Shown here one piece after another: positions 29,815 to 41,060 of a stretch of DNA of 64,000 bases. A program made the translations under genes and the position numbers. The stretch is from Calocera cornea HHB12733 (lineage: Eukaryota; Basidiomycota; Dacrymycetes; Dacrymycetales; Dacrymycetaceae), in assembly GCA_001632435.1 (NCBI GenBank), contig KV423914.1, positions 413,764 through 477,763 of the forward strand, read 5' to 3'. The number at the start of each line of letters is the position of its first letter. Within the stretch, counting starts at the first letter, position 1. The notes beneath the pieces are model-generated. The model made no database searches. It saw only the letters and a list, made by a program, of their open reading frames with translations, and was not told the origin of the DNA.

Positions 29815-32121
29815 TCAGGCAATCACACAGCCGTTGGAGAACCACCAGTTGTTGCTGAGCTGCTCTATCCAGTGTACGATGAGCCTGAGCCTGAGGCGGG
29901 TGGAGCGGATAGGCAGTAGCTTTGCCTTCTCCGCTTCGTCGATGGGCATGATCTGTATCATCTAGAAATGAGTTACGGGCACTGGCTGCCATATGTGGGG
30001 GAATGCACGTACAGCCGCGATCCAGAAAGAGTAGGCAGACGGGTCCGTCGGCGCATCCCCGTACGTCGTGTCCAGCCGCTGCACGACCCAGGGGGCGCTG
30101 CCGGTCCTGAGCGTGTCCACAAACGCGTGGCACTTGACCATGAGCTCGTCGACCGTCGGGTTGCTCGCTTCGGCCAGGAGCGGCGCGGCGTCCGCGAGGC
30201 TGATCGTCGTTGGCGTAGGGTTCTCCGTCGTGGGGGTGCCGCCGGCGGGGCTCCGCGGGCTGCGGCTTCCACCCCTCCTGATACTGCGCCGCCCAGGGGT
30301 GACGGGCAAGGAGCACGTCTCAATCTCCATCTCGACGTCGTCCGGGTAGTCGTCGATGCGCTCGATCTTGCCGACGATATAGCCATCGAGGTACCCGCGC
30401 TCGACGATCCTGAAGCGCCACGTGCCGACGGTCTCGAGCATCGAGCGGCCGTCGGGGAACATCTGCACGGAGCGGATCTCCATCATGGTGCCGTACTCCA
30501 TGCCCTCTGTGTGCGTGCGCGACTGCGCGATCGCACCGAAGCGGTAGGTCTTGTCCTCCATCACGCGGCGGAGCATGAGCCGGTAGCGCGGCTCGAAGAG
30601 GTGCAGCATGGTGGGCATGCCGGGGAAGGCGAGGAGGGGGTAGAAGATGGGCGTGTCGAGGCGCGAGTTGCGCCCTTCTTGTTCGAGCTGCAGACGCCGC
30701 TCTACGTATGCTTCGGGGAAGGCCGTAAGAACTGCAATATGATTAGCTGGGAGCATCGCCGTGTGGATGCAAGCACTTACTGAGAGACAAGATGAGCTTG
30801 TTGTTCGGGTGATTCTGGTGATACGAGAAGCCTGGCATCTCCTCCCTGCAGAGCGGGCAAGACGTCCCATGGTCCAGACTCCTCTGCAAGCACTTTGCAC
30901 AAAACGTCTGGAACAAGCACGCGCAAATCAGCACCTCCCGTTCTCGCGCAGTGTAACAAACAAAGGACGCACATGCTGGCAAGGCGTCGTCACAGGCTCG
31001 TACAGCAGGAGGTAGCACATGGAGCACAGCAGCTCGCCCATCAGCTCCTTCTCGAGCCTGGTCATGTTCGCCTCCGCGTCGCCCTGTGCAGACACAGTAG
31101 AAGCCGCAGCATCCTGTGCTCTGGGCGGGAGGTGCGTGCCCCTGCGCGGGCGTTTCCTCGGCCGTGTCGTACGTGGGGAGGGGAGGTCCGCCGCCGCCGC
31201 CGGGGGTTCCTGCTCCGGCTCTCCGTCGCTCGACCCGTCCTCGTCGTCGAACCCTTGTACGACGCCCTCCCCCTCCCTGGCGCGCTCCGCCTCCTCCTCG
31301 ACCGCAGTGCGGTCAATGACGCCCATGAGGTTGCTGACGGTCGTATCGGGCCTCGGGTGCGGGACGCGGATGACGGTCCCCGCCGGCCCGCCATTGAGGA
31401 ACGCGTCCATACGCGGCGTGGGGTAGAAGGTGACGCGGGAGCCGGAGGGTGCGTCTGGCGCAGGGTCGAGCGAGCGCACGCGGGACGGTGCGCGCACGCA
31501 GGTCGGCACGGGGCACGTGGGGATCGTGTTTGGCTGGCCGGGCCGTTGGCGCGGGGGCGGGGAGCCGGGGTTGAGCGTAACGTGGGAGGAGCAGACGGTG
31601 TGCCCGCATAGGAGGGTGGTCGGTGCGCGCAGGGTGCTGCCGGGGGGGCAGCAGGGGCATGCGAGCAGCGGTTGTAGGTCGGAGGCCGCGACGGCTCGGC
31701 GGGCGGGCGGGGATGCCCCGGGCGGGTACACCGCCGGCGCCGCCTCGTCCCCACTGCGGGGCGGGGTGATGACGTCCTCCGCGGAGCGTTTCCTGGTAGT
31801 GGTGGTGAGCGAGCGGGGCTTGGGCGGGGAGGGCGTGCGCTGGCGGGCCTTGCCCTTCTGTGGTGGTGTGGTGGGGCCAGCGGGAGCGTCGGGGAAAGCG
31901 TGTGCCGAGGGGAGGGAGTTGAGGAGGGCCATTTCGTGGGAGTGGGAGGGCCCGGGGAGGGGATCGGCCGGGGGGGAGGGCGGCCTGCGCTCGGGGTGGG
32001 TGCGCGGAGGTGAGCGGGCAGGGGTCGGTGTCGGTGTCGGTGTCGGTGAGCGGGAGGGGCGAGGGTGGGGTGCACGCCCGTCCTCGCCGTGCTCGCCGGG
32101 TTCTTTATGTTGCTCGGGCAT
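29815..32121 (-). CDS. LON-domain RING-finger E3 ligase (LONRF type)
   Basis: The start is MPEQHKEPGEHGEDGR at 32121. The N-terminal half is disordered, Pro/Thr/Ser-rich, with a (PT)n run. A first, atypical Cys-rich element reads CPCC, LLCGHTVCSSHVTL and CPVPTC. The canonical C3HC4 RING is LLCSMCYLLLYEPVTTPCQH, joined by an intron to TFCAKCLQRSLDHG and CPLCREEM. The C-terminal half is a LON substrate-binding domain. It begins LPIFYPLLAFPG-like (TPIFYPLLAFPGMPTMLHLF), then EPRYRLMLRRVMED, YGTMMEIRSVQMFPDGRSML and GTWRFRIVERGYLDGYIVG. The last exon is MIQIMPIDEAEKAKLLP and ends at 29815. Animal and fungal LONRF proteins combine RING and LON and are ubiquitin ligases; the substrates are unknown. 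Four coding exons are seen. An acidic linker (DDEDGSSDGEPEQE) precedes the RING. Confidence 0.85.
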
Positions 32122-33870
32122 GCTGCGTGCTGGGTCGGGGCCGGCGGAGGGGACGGGGCCCGTTGCGAGACAGGACGGTCTCAGCGGTCGTGAGCGTCTG
32201 AGTCAGTTGGCAAGGGGAGCGAGCGGTCGCGGGTGCAGCGCCGATGTCGAGGGATGTGGTGTGGAAGCAAGGGGGGCAAGCGAGGGCTGCATCTGCCTTT
32301 GCTGCTGTTGCTGCTGTTGCTGCTGCGTATGGGGTGTGTGTATGTGAGCGCAGGCCTGTCTCTACACGTCGATGGGCATCGTCGTCGTGAGATGCGCAAG
32401 GCGGGCAGGGGCAGGCGGCGGTGCAAGGGGGGGTGGGAGCAGAGGCCGAAGCCGAGCGGGGAGCGTCGATGGGGTGAGACCGTGCAAGCGGGGAGCGAGC
32501 GAGCGATTCGGAGGAGGGGAGCACTCGTGGTGCCTCACAATCGGCCGGGGGCACAGAGATCGAGCGAGCCGGGCGCCTGCCTGCCCTGGATTGGCCGCGC
32601 TGCGTTCCCTCGGTTCCACAGCGGGCGAACGAGGGCGAGGGCGAGGGCAGGGGCGAGGGCGAGGCGGAGGGCGAGGGTCACAGGCGGAGGAAGGCTCGAG
32701 CGGAAGGGCGCTGGCATCTCGATCATCGCGACCCACAGGCGGAGGCCATCGCTCCCTCCCTCGCTCCCTCCCTCGCCCACTGGGGCCCTGACGGTGACAC
32801 CGAGCTCCTCTGGTGCATGCCTCCCCTCGTCAGCGGTCGATCGGGCACCCGCTCCCACTCCCGCAGGAGGATCGACGGACTGTATGTAATACGGCTGTTC
32901 ACTTCAGTTTCGCCAGTGCGGCCGCGCCAAGCCGATACCTCGCCGCCCCGGCTCCGCCTCGAATAGCCACACCCGATCGCCCTCCTCCGATCCGCGCTGC
33001 GAGCGCCTGCCTCCGCATCGAGATCGATCCGAAGCCACTGCTCCCGTTCCCGGGCCCTTCCCCCCGGAGGCGGAGTGACTCAAATAGCACTGGGCGCAAC
33101 TTCCCAGAGCGGCAGAATGTCTCTCATCACGTGCACAACATTAAGAGAGAGCTGTGTTACATAACTTATGCCTCCGGTCGTCTAAGTAACTTATGTTTCA
33201 CGGGCACTCCGCTGTCAGCCTGCGGAGGGAACCACTGTGCCTGCCTCCAAATCCTCTGTCTCTCCCCGGCCGGTTCTGGGTTCTGCAGCGCCGCGCCCAG
33301 GGCGGGGGATCGGATGTGGGTTCAGTTGATCTATACAGTATATGCGTGTGAGTATGGAGCGTGACACGCCTGTCGTGATCGACGCGGTGTGTGACGAGCT
33401 GCTGGGCAGAGGGCAGGCCAGGCGGGATCGCGCGTGCTCCGTCAATTTGGGTTCCGACGTGGAGGTGCCAACACAGCCGGCTGGTGTAAACCTCAGGGTC
33501 GGCCAAGCCCACACGCACGCAGAGGGAACAACGCATATCAGATGCGCGCGATCACAGGGCGCGGACATAATAATAATAATGCTACGGGTCGCACATTCAT
33601 ACCCGGCGTGAGAACGCGCCCACGTAAGCCCGCTCGGGCTCGGGCAGCAGCCATCGTTCACCGTTCATTGAACATTATTACTCGCCGGCGGCAACAGGAG
33701 GGCGAGGCTCGCAGTGTGACCTAGCGTCATATAACGAGGCTTGTGTGCGAGGGGACAATGACCAGGCGGACACACACACGGGGCCGGTCACTTTTTGCGA
33801 TTGCAATGTCGTGGTCCCTCCATTCGCATATGCACCCGCATGCCCACTAGTAGTAGTAACGAGGGCGAGG
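32122..33870. other. Long intergenic region with simple repeats
   Basis: These 1.75 kb hold the promoter side of the LON-RING gene and the 3' side of the UTP8-like gene. I see a CTG/TTG trinucleotide array at about 32287-32325, G/A-rich tracts near 32630-32700, a TCCC/TCGC tract near 32752-32782, and an AATAAT microsatellite at about 33569-33582. Several open frames of 90-220 codons overlap one another, with low-complexity translations and no motifs. No gene or tRNA can be supported. Confidence 0.45.
32287..32325. repeat. Trinucleotide array (CTG/TTG)n
   Basis: A run of interrupted TGCTGTTGCTG units lies about 165 bp upstream of the LON-RING start codon, in its promoter or 5' leader. Confidence 0.8.
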
Positions 33871-36447
33871 CTAGAAGAAGAACTCCTCCACCCGGTACGG
33901 CCCCACCTGCAGCTCCGCCTCCTCCTGCGCGCGCTTCCGCCGCCGGCCCTCCTCGAACCGCGAGACGGCGGCCTTGGGCAGCCCGGACTGCTTCTGCAGC
34001 CGCTTCTGCTTGGCGAACACTTCGAGCGGGCCGCGCAGGCGCTCGAGGTCCGCTGCGAGCGTGAGCTGCGGGGCGAGCAGCGCCGAGAGCTCTTGTAGGA
34101 CCGCGCGGGCGGGCGGGTGCTGCAAGAGTGCGATAAAGTACGTGTCGATGAGCGTCTCCGCAAACGCAAGGATCTGCCACAAAAATTGAGTTCTCATTCT
34201 CTTGCTTGAGCACGCGGCACATACCGAGTCTATCCGGGGCTTGGGCCGGAAGTCCACTTGCACAAACCCGGTGTCCTCGGCGGCCAGCTCGAGCCCGCGC
34301 ACCCCGCTCTGCACCAGCCAGCCTTGCAGCACCTCCAGCAGGCGGCGCACGTTGGTGATGTCCGTCAGCTGCTCCTTGAGCGCCAGGCGCAGTGCGGACC
34401 GTGTGATCGGAGCAGCCAGCACAGCCGCCAGCACATTGGGCAACGGCAGCGGTGTTCCTGCGCCGGTGCCCTTGAGCCCGACCATAAGCACCCGCACAAT
34501 GGCCGATTCTGGCATGTCGACAACGCTCTGCAGTGCGACGACCACGCTTGCCCAGTCGCCCCGCTCGAGCAGGACGTCGAGCAGCTTCTGATCACCCTTC
34601 ACCATGCTGTACGACACGAGCCCGCGCCGCATGAGGAAGCGCAGGATGGCGGAGTGCGCCTCCGTCGCTGGTTGCGGAGGCACGAGCAGGACATCGACGA
34701 GCTGCTCGACGAGCGCGATGGGCAGATGCACCAGTGCCTTCTTTCTGAGCGGGGCCTCGTTCAGCTTCGGCCGCGAGGCGCCGTTCACCTCCCGACCGTT
34801 CGTGAGCGTCGCCTCCTCGTCAGAGTCTTCGTTGACCAGACCGTTCGCACTGGCCACGTCTTCCTCCTCTGACCCGTCTCCCTGCTCCGCACCGGTATGG
34901 ACACCGTTGCTGGTAGCTTTTGATTCGAGGCTGACCCAGTCGAAGAAGGTTTTCTCGGCGCTCTCTGAAGCACCACTGCGCAGCGCGTCGCCGACACTCT
35001 TGACAAGGCGACGTTGGCCGTCCGAGAGCCCTGTATCCCCTTCGATCGCCTGTGGTTCCGAAACTTGCAGCCGACCGAGGGCGTTGATCAAGGAGGACGT
35101 TTGGGGTACGGAGAACGGGACGATGAAGACTGATGAGCGCGGTTTGCTGTCGCTCTTTTTCGCTCCCAGGGGGCATGTCAGGGTGATGAGCGCCTGACTG
35201 CTGGTCGCTGGTGACAGGAACACGGCAAACTTCTCCGGTACACTCGCTGGAACAGACATGGAACATGTCGCCAGCTGTACGGGGTAACGTGTGTCCCACA
35301 GCTCCAGTTGTATTTGGCGTGGTGATGGAGATGCAGTGGCGAGGAGGATGTGAGTTGACATGAGAGAGAGAAGCGATGCTTGTGGCGTTTCCAATGCGGT
35401 TTGAGAGAAGGATGTGGTGATGGGTGAGGATGAGGATGCATAGGAAACAGATGATGTTGCCGATATTTGGAAAGAGAAGCATTGTCCAGAAGAAACTTGG
35501 ATGAGCGTCAGTGAAAGAGACAGGGCTCTCTGGAAGGCAACAGCTTACGAAGGACACTCGCATTGCCCGCAGCCTCACAGGAAACACCCACGACATCAAC
35601 ACCCTGTGGAATCGATTAGTCGTTTAATGAGTCTTGCTCGGAAAGACGCACCTTGATGTCATCCAGCTGCACCCAGCCAACCTCATCGAGCTCACCCTCG
35701 CTCACCCGCACTACCCGCGCACCGAATTTGCCCTCTTCATTCCCAAAAAACGATATAAGCACCGCTTGATGTGTGCTTCCAGGATTTGTCCCGACGGTGT
35801 GGGCCAGTTTGGGAAATATGAAGTTCTTCGCTCGCCCGGTTATTGTGAACGGGGGCGGAAGGTCATGTATGGGCTCGAGGTTGGTAGATGACAGAGTCAG
35901 GTGTCCATCAGGCGACGCAACGATTACTTGCGATGGAAGGGCAGGCACGAAGAGGAACTCTTGCGCAGGGTGCGCCAACTGTATTCCAATGAGCACTTGA
36001 CGATTTGACGGGCATCGACATCACGCACCTCAACGCTTTTCTTGGATGCAGTGTCCTCACTGCCTTCCGGCCAAATCCAAGCAGTCTTGCCGCTCTCCGT
36101 TATATCTGATCCAGCCGCTACAGATACGTATGTCGAGTGCTTCCCAGCCTTCCCCGCTCGACTTGATGCAGCAGACCGGAAGAAGGTCGACGGTCCCAGC
36201 GTGTAGGAAGAGACCGGGTGGAGAGACGACCGCTACTTCAGTCTTCAGCCATTTGTCGACAGAATGAGAGCAAGCGGCTCACGTCAAGTGTATGTATGCC
36301 ATCTCCTTGTACTGTCATGGTGATCTCCGCCGCATCTCCCCACCTAGCCTCGGCCTGGACATGCGGTAGTCCCTTGCAGCTCGAAGGGCCAGCAGCTGGC
36401 GGCACGGCGTAGGAATGCAGAAGAAATGGCTCGGATATTGATGCCAT
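33871..36447 (-). CDS. Probable UTP8-like small-subunit processome / tRNA-export protein
   Basis: The start is MASISEPFLLHSYAVPP at 36447, and the C-terminus ends VGPYRVEEFFF at 33871. The N-terminal half gives beta-rich, propeller-like strands: EITMTVQGDGIHTLD, FSYTLGPSTFFRSAASS, KHSTYVSVAAGSD and GKTAWIWPEGSED, then HPAQEFLFVPALPSQVI. The C-terminal half is helical with an acidic insert (DGSEEEDVASANGLVNEDSD). The opening pattern, a short tag followed by ITxxxxGxxIxxxD and TFxY, resembles budding-yeast Utp8. Utp8 is a t-UTP subunit that binds pre-rRNA transcription complexes in the nucleolus and helps tRNA export. This is recognition by overall pattern and not by a catalytic motif, so NOL11 or another propeller protein is possible. 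Introns of about 50 nt split it into at least six exons. Divergent from the dehydrogenase gene. Confidence 0.5.
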
Positions 36448-36691
36448 GTACAGGTTTACACAGCCAGGGCGTCCTGATCTCAGCGACAAGAGCAGAGGGG
36501 GTGTTGTTGGGACAATAGGCGGTCAGGGTATTAATGGCGCGTGCTTGGACGTTGACCAGACTTTTTCGACGTGCCTTTGGCAGTTTTCTCGTGATGAAGT
36601 AGGGCCCTTAGCACCGCCACAAGAAGCGCCCATTACGCCACGATGGTCAACCGCCTCAGGACTGCCTTGGCATGCACTTATAGCGTCTACC
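36448..36691. promoter_or_regulatory. Divergent promoter, UTP8-like gene / short-chain dehydrogenase
   Basis: 244 bp between two outward-facing start codons. No TATA box or known element stands out. Confidence 0.45.
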
Positions 36692-37621
36692 ATGCCACCA
36701 CGAGTGATTGTCGTAACGGGAACTTCAAGAGGACTCGGACTGGAGTTTGTGAAACAGCTGGTGAGTAATACATAAGTCCCGAGCGGGCAATTTGTCTGAC
36801 CACGCGCAGGCCGCTCTACCGGAGACCACCGTCATCTGCGTTGTGCGAACACTTCGGAACACGGACCAGCTCGCCCACTTCGCCAACGACAAGGACAATG
36901 TATTTATTGTAGAGGCGGATATATCCAAGCAGGCGATGGTTCAGGTGCGCTCATGCTACATCATATCAAAGGGAGCTTGGCTCACCCAATAGATAGTCTG
37001 TGGTAGACGAGATCGATCAAATGACGGATGGAAAGGTTGACGTCCTCATCAACAATGCGGCCATCAACACCGATGCTGCTCGGCCGTTGGGACAATGGTG
37101 CGTCCCGCATTTGCCTGGGATTGAAGTATGTATTGACTCTCAGTGCAGGGATTCGAAGTCGTTCAACGATCACCTGTTTGTGAACATCACCGGGCCCATC
37201 CTCATGACCAACGCCCTCCTGCCGATGCTGCGAAAGAGCACTGAGAAGCGCGTCATCAACATCTCTAGCGGGATGGGATCATTAGCCTACAATGAGCCCG
37301 GGTCAGAACCCACCAGTAGCTATTCGGCGCTGTCCGTGTCGAAGGCCGGATTGAATATGGCCACCCGGAAATACGCCTGCGAACTTGGTAAGGAGGGATT
37401 CACGGTGGTGTCAATATCTCCGGGCTGGGTACAGACACGGCAAGGCGGAAGGGTCAGGGTTTATTTGTTCGCCGAATCATCGTTGGCGCTGACAATCGTC
37501 GTAGGATGCCCCGCTTACAGCCACGGATTCCGTCTCCGCCATCCTCAAAGTGGTGAACGGGCTGACGCCAGCACAGAGCGGAGCGTTCATCAACTACGAC
37601 GGGACGGAGATTGATTTCTAG
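36692..37621 (+). CDS. Short-chain dehydrogenase/reductase (C-factor/carbonyl-reductase-like)
   Basis: The start is MPPRVIVVTGTSRGLGLEF at 36692. TGTSRGLG is the Rossmann TGxxxGxG cofactor motif; VLINNAAIN is the NAG/NNA motif; INISSGMGS carries the catalytic Ser. After four introns the tail reads TVVSISPGWVQT, then DAPLTATDSVSAILKVVNG and SGAFINYDGTEIDF. The expected active-site YxxxK is odd: the sequence is SSYSALSVSKAGLNM, so Tyr and Lys are seven residues apart instead of four, as if three residues (ALS or similar) were inserted. That could weaken activity. Relatives reduce small carbonyl compounds with NAD(P)H in the cytosol; the substrate here is unknown. The length, about 250 residues, is normal. 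All intron phases fit. Confidence 0.82.
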
Positions 37622-37915
37622 TTGTATTATTGTATGTACATAGACAACCAACGTGGAATGTTGATTTGTCGAGTGATTCGGCTGCTTGAGCCGGCGTGAG
37701 CGCTCAGGCCGGCGTTCTCGGTGCTCGGAAAGAGCTCGGTGTAATGGCGCGATCCGGAAGAAAGCCTAGGTCGGCTGGACCATCCACCTACCCCACACAT
37801 TGCCGGCCCACGCGTATGGCAGCACGCAGTTGTCCACTAATCAACCCCGTGCATGCCTTCAATCCTCTCCCATCACTTTGCTGTACTCTAGGACTGGCTG
37901 GGACCGAGGCTGGAG

Positions 37916-39873
37916 ATGGACAAAAAGGATAACCCCGAGCTCAACGTCTCGGTCGAGCAGGCGCGAGTGACGCCGATCTCCGGCAAGACCCTTACACCGA
38001 CCTCGACGAATGGGCTCCGAACACGAGAGGCGACGCTTACGACCGAGGAGGGCATCGAGCTACCGGCGATTCCTGGGAGCGCGGGCCTTGGGTTACCGGC
38101 GGAGGAGGGGCTGCAGATACGGCAGGGAACAATCAGGACCAAATGGCAGGAGCGAACCGCGATCGCAGCGCTGTGGTGGTGTCTGTTCATGGCTGGATGG
38201 TGAGCCCCGCATGATGAAGTCTCTTTCAACCTGGTCTGACATGCACTTTGTAGGAATGATGCTAGGTATGTCTCCTACTGTGGTGAAATGTGGTGGGGCT
38301 AAAGGAATCACAGCACCGGTCCTCTTCTTCCACGCATTCAAGAAAACTACAATGTATGCCCTAGTGTCCCATTATACATTACCGGTCCTGAACTTTCTTC
38401 AGGTCAACTTCACAGTCGTGTCAATTATCTTCATCTGCAACTTCATTGTGCGTACCATGCCCATTGCGTCGGGTTTCTTGATTCTGACAATGCGTCCAGG
38501 GCTTCACGAGCGCCGCTGTGCTGAACGTACGGTTAACGGATTGGTGGGGATTCGGCGCGGTAAGCCTCAAAATGCTGCGGTCTGGTTCAGCTCCCTCATC
38601 AATGTTCAGACCATTACGCTCGGCGCCGCCGCACAAGTTGTCGCATATGCACTGGATACACCCGCTCCACCGTACCCGCTCTTCTGCATTGCATTCATCA
38701 TCAACGGATTCGGCATTGGATTACAAGTAAGCATATTCCGAGTATGGCGCTATGCTTGAGATTGACAATGCCCAGGATGCACAAGCGAACACATTTGTAG
38801 CATCTCTGCCAGACGCAGACACGAAAATGGGATGGCTCCACGCGTGGTACGGCATGGGCGCACTGGTCGCGCCCTTGATTGCAACGCAGTTCGCCCAGCT
38901 GCAGCGATGGTCATTCCACTATCTTGTCTCTCTCATCATTTCCATCACCAACCTCATTGTTTTGATCCTGGTATTCCGCTTCAAGACGCAAGGAGGTATG
39001 TCCTTCATTTCGCTATCCCGACTTGCAGTTCTGACAGACCTACGCTTTACAGATCTTCTGGGAATCACTCAGCATCATATAGATGATGCCCAAATTCCGG
39101 GCAACAAGTACAAGCGCATGTTCAAGCTGAAGATCCTGCATCTCTTGGCATTCTTTGCACTCGTCTATGTCGGTCTCGAGGTCACCATCGGAGGCTGGAT
39201 CGTCACATACATAATCGACGTAAGAGGCGGGAGTGCTGCCTCTGGTTACGTTTCCTCTGGTTTCTTTGGTGGTCTCACACTCGGGCGTGTGCTTCTTTTG
39301 TGGGTCAACAAGAAGGTGCGCGTGCAATGTTGGCCCATGAACAAGGCTGACGCGGAGCAGATCGGACCAAAATATGTGGTCATAATGTACTGCCTCCTCT
39401 GCATTGCTCTCGAAATTGTGATTTGGTTCGTTCGCTCAATCATTGGAGATGCCCTTTCGGTGTCAATTGTTGGTCTACTTTTGGTAAGTTCCCCAAATGG
39501 GTCGAAGAGGCACAGCTGAAGGGAATCTAGGGACCAATCTACCCAATCATCATGAACGTGTCCAGCCGAATCCTGCCCCGCTCTTTGTTGGCAGGCTGTA
39601 TTGGCTGGATAGCAAGGTATGCGCTCTCATATGCCTTCCTTCCCCATACCTAATTAGCATGCGGTAGCTTTGGGCAAGTGGGTTCGGCCGTCTTCCCCTT
39701 CATCACAGGTGCTCTATCACAACACGTATGTCCATCTGTTTCGGCCTATCTCACAGCGGCTAATACCCCTACAGTTTGGCGTGCAAGTGCTGGAGCCCAT
39801 TCTTGTTGGGATGCTGGCCCTCCTTATTCTATTGTGGGCGATGGTACCAACGCGTCCAAAGGCGGACGACTGA
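37916..39873 (+). CDS. FHS/Bsc6-type major facilitator transporter with 12-nt micro-exon
   Basis: The start is MDKKDNPELNVSVEQAR at 37916, with a cytosolic N-terminus of about 80 residues. TM1 begins TAIAALWWCLFMAGW. The junction there uses a micro-exon at 38254-38265 (GAATGATGCTAG). Splicing gives W-N-D-A-S, then TGPLLPRIQENYN (38314-38353) and VNFTVVSIIFICNFI. This restores the NDGxxGPLLP signature of fucose/glucose:H+ (FHS-like) carriers such as yeast Bsc6-type proteins. Later helices include PYPLFCIAFIINGFGIGLQD, GWLHAWYGMGALVAPLIAT and LLAFFALVYVGLEVTIGGW. The final part has GPIYPIIMNVSSRILPRSLL and GSAVFPFITGALSQHFGVQV, and the protein ends at 39873. About 12 helices are expected. The substrate is probably a small carbohydrate, but this is inference. 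Confidence 0.82.
38254..38265 (+). other. 12-nt micro-exon of the FHS-type transporter
   Basis: The exon before ends in phase 2 at 38199 (donor GTGAGC). The micro-exon GAATGATGCTAG is flanked by TTTGTAG and GTATGT, and the next exon begins at 38314 after ATCACAG. Together they encode W-N-D-A-S-T-G-P, a conserved membrane-helix motif that is lost if the micro-exon is skipped. Confidence 0.75.
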
Positions 39874-40405
39874 AGCGAATGTGGGCCGGCATGGAGTCTA
39901 CCATGCATATATACATTCCCCATATAGTCAATGCAATCTCTTGCATGCCATGTGCACTGGCCAGCGCTCGGGTCTGTACCCTGCGCAAGTTCCTCGGAGT
40001 TGGAAGCAGGGTGCTAGAGGAGGGCGCTGCAACCAAGGATGCCGGTTCCAGTTACCCTTCCAAAATGCCCGTGCGCGAGAAAGAAATGATTCATGTCATT
40101 TTCTGTCCAAGTTCAAGCCACAATCGTAGCAGAAGAGAGAGCTTTGATAGCATAGTTCGGGGAGCCAGCAGAAAGAGGACCGTCGGAGGGATACCAAACA
40201 AGACTGTCCCGTACTCACGGAACATCCATACTCAGGCAAAAGGGGCAAACTCCTTCGTTGTATGGCCGTCTACAGCAATCGTGGACTACGTCACTGGTTT
40301 TCTGGAGCTCCACCGGGACAACTGATTGGAAAATGTACATTCCATTGCTTTGAACGGATAAGAGTTTCTACCAAGCTTTCCGGCCCATCGTTACACAGCC
40401 TATAT
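39874..40405. other. Convergent intergenic region, transporter and COX7 3' ends
   Basis: 532 bp between two stop codons facing each other. A plus-strand frame stays open across part of it (to about 40325), but its translation has no motif and it overlaps the transporter end. No gene is called. Confidence 0.4.
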
Positions 40406-40847
40406 TCAGACGGTCTGCTTGCCCTGCCATCGCGCGTCAGTCAAGGACGAGAGTATCAGGAGGAGGTATTGGCGTACTACAATCAGCTCATACACGGTGT
40501 AGAGCGTCCCGGTCATCCCAACGGCGAAGAAGGTGAGATACGTGCCTACGAGGAATTGTTAGTCTGCGGCTCTGCTTACGGCAAGGGCACTCGTACCGTA
40601 GTAGATGCGGGAGCGAGGAGGGATCAGATGGATCGGAGTATGGTGGTTGAAGCGATCCTACGCGGCTGCTCAGCTACTGGTCTAAAGGAAGGCACCGTTG
40701 GAGATGAAGGTACCTGGAACAGCTTCTGTTTCTCGAGGACACGGTTCGGGCCTGTAATCACGTCAACACAAACCCTTCACCAACATCAACGTCGTCCTCA
40801 CTGTTCAGGAACGGCACCCAAGCGCGGCTGACCCTCGAGGCGAGCAT
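40406..40847 (-). CDS. COX7: Cytochrome c oxidase subunit 7 (VIIa type), five short exons
   Basis: No single exon is longer than 65 nt, so this gene is invisible to simple open-frame scanning. Exons are 40847-40802, 40751-40714, 40657-40597, 40545-40481 and 40423-40406. The phases agree, all introns are GT-AG of 49-58 nt, and the total is 228 nt (75 residues plus stop). The N-terminus is MLASRVSRAWVPFLNS. Then comes NRVLEKQKLFQ, the characteristic matrix-side motif of fungal Cox7, followed by HLIPPRSRIYYGTYLTFFAV and a single membrane helix continuing GMTGTLYTVYELIGKQTV. The length matches the family (about 60-80 residues). The protein is a nuclear-encoded, inner-membrane structural subunit of complex IV. 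It is divergent from CSN4, with only 213 bp between the starts. Confidence 0.78.
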
Positions 40848-41060
40848 TGTTGTTAGAGGGAGGGTTGCAACGGTAGGGCGGGGGGATTGACGACTAGGTC
40901 GACAGTGCGGGAGTGGCTTCCCTGTTCTGCCCGGGCGTCACTGATTGCTCCCGTCCCGCCAGGCTTCCCAATGCCTCCGCTCGACCCCGCCAATGCCGCA
41001 CCCTGGCGCCGCATATATCCCACGCGTCCTCACCGTCCACTCACGTACACGAGCCACAGT
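40848..41060. promoter_or_regulatory. Divergent promoter, COX7/CSN4
   Basis: 213 bp shared by COX7 (left) and CSN4 (right). Two CCAAT pentamers occur at about 40967 and 40990, and a TATA-like CATATATCC lies near 41020, about 40 bp from the CSN4 start. CCAAT is the binding core of the Hap2/3/4/5 complex that controls respiratory genes, which would suit COX7. The link is inference from short matches. Confidence 0.45.

Noticed and set aside
29293..29919. 208-codon plus-strand frame overlapping the LON-RING 3' end
   Set aside because: Low-complexity Arg/Glu-rich translation that includes the GCCGCA microsatellite; not supported as a gene.
40262..40831. 189-codon plus-strand frame
   Set aside because: It is antisense to the five-exon COX7 gene, which explains the region with matching splice sites and a known protein family.
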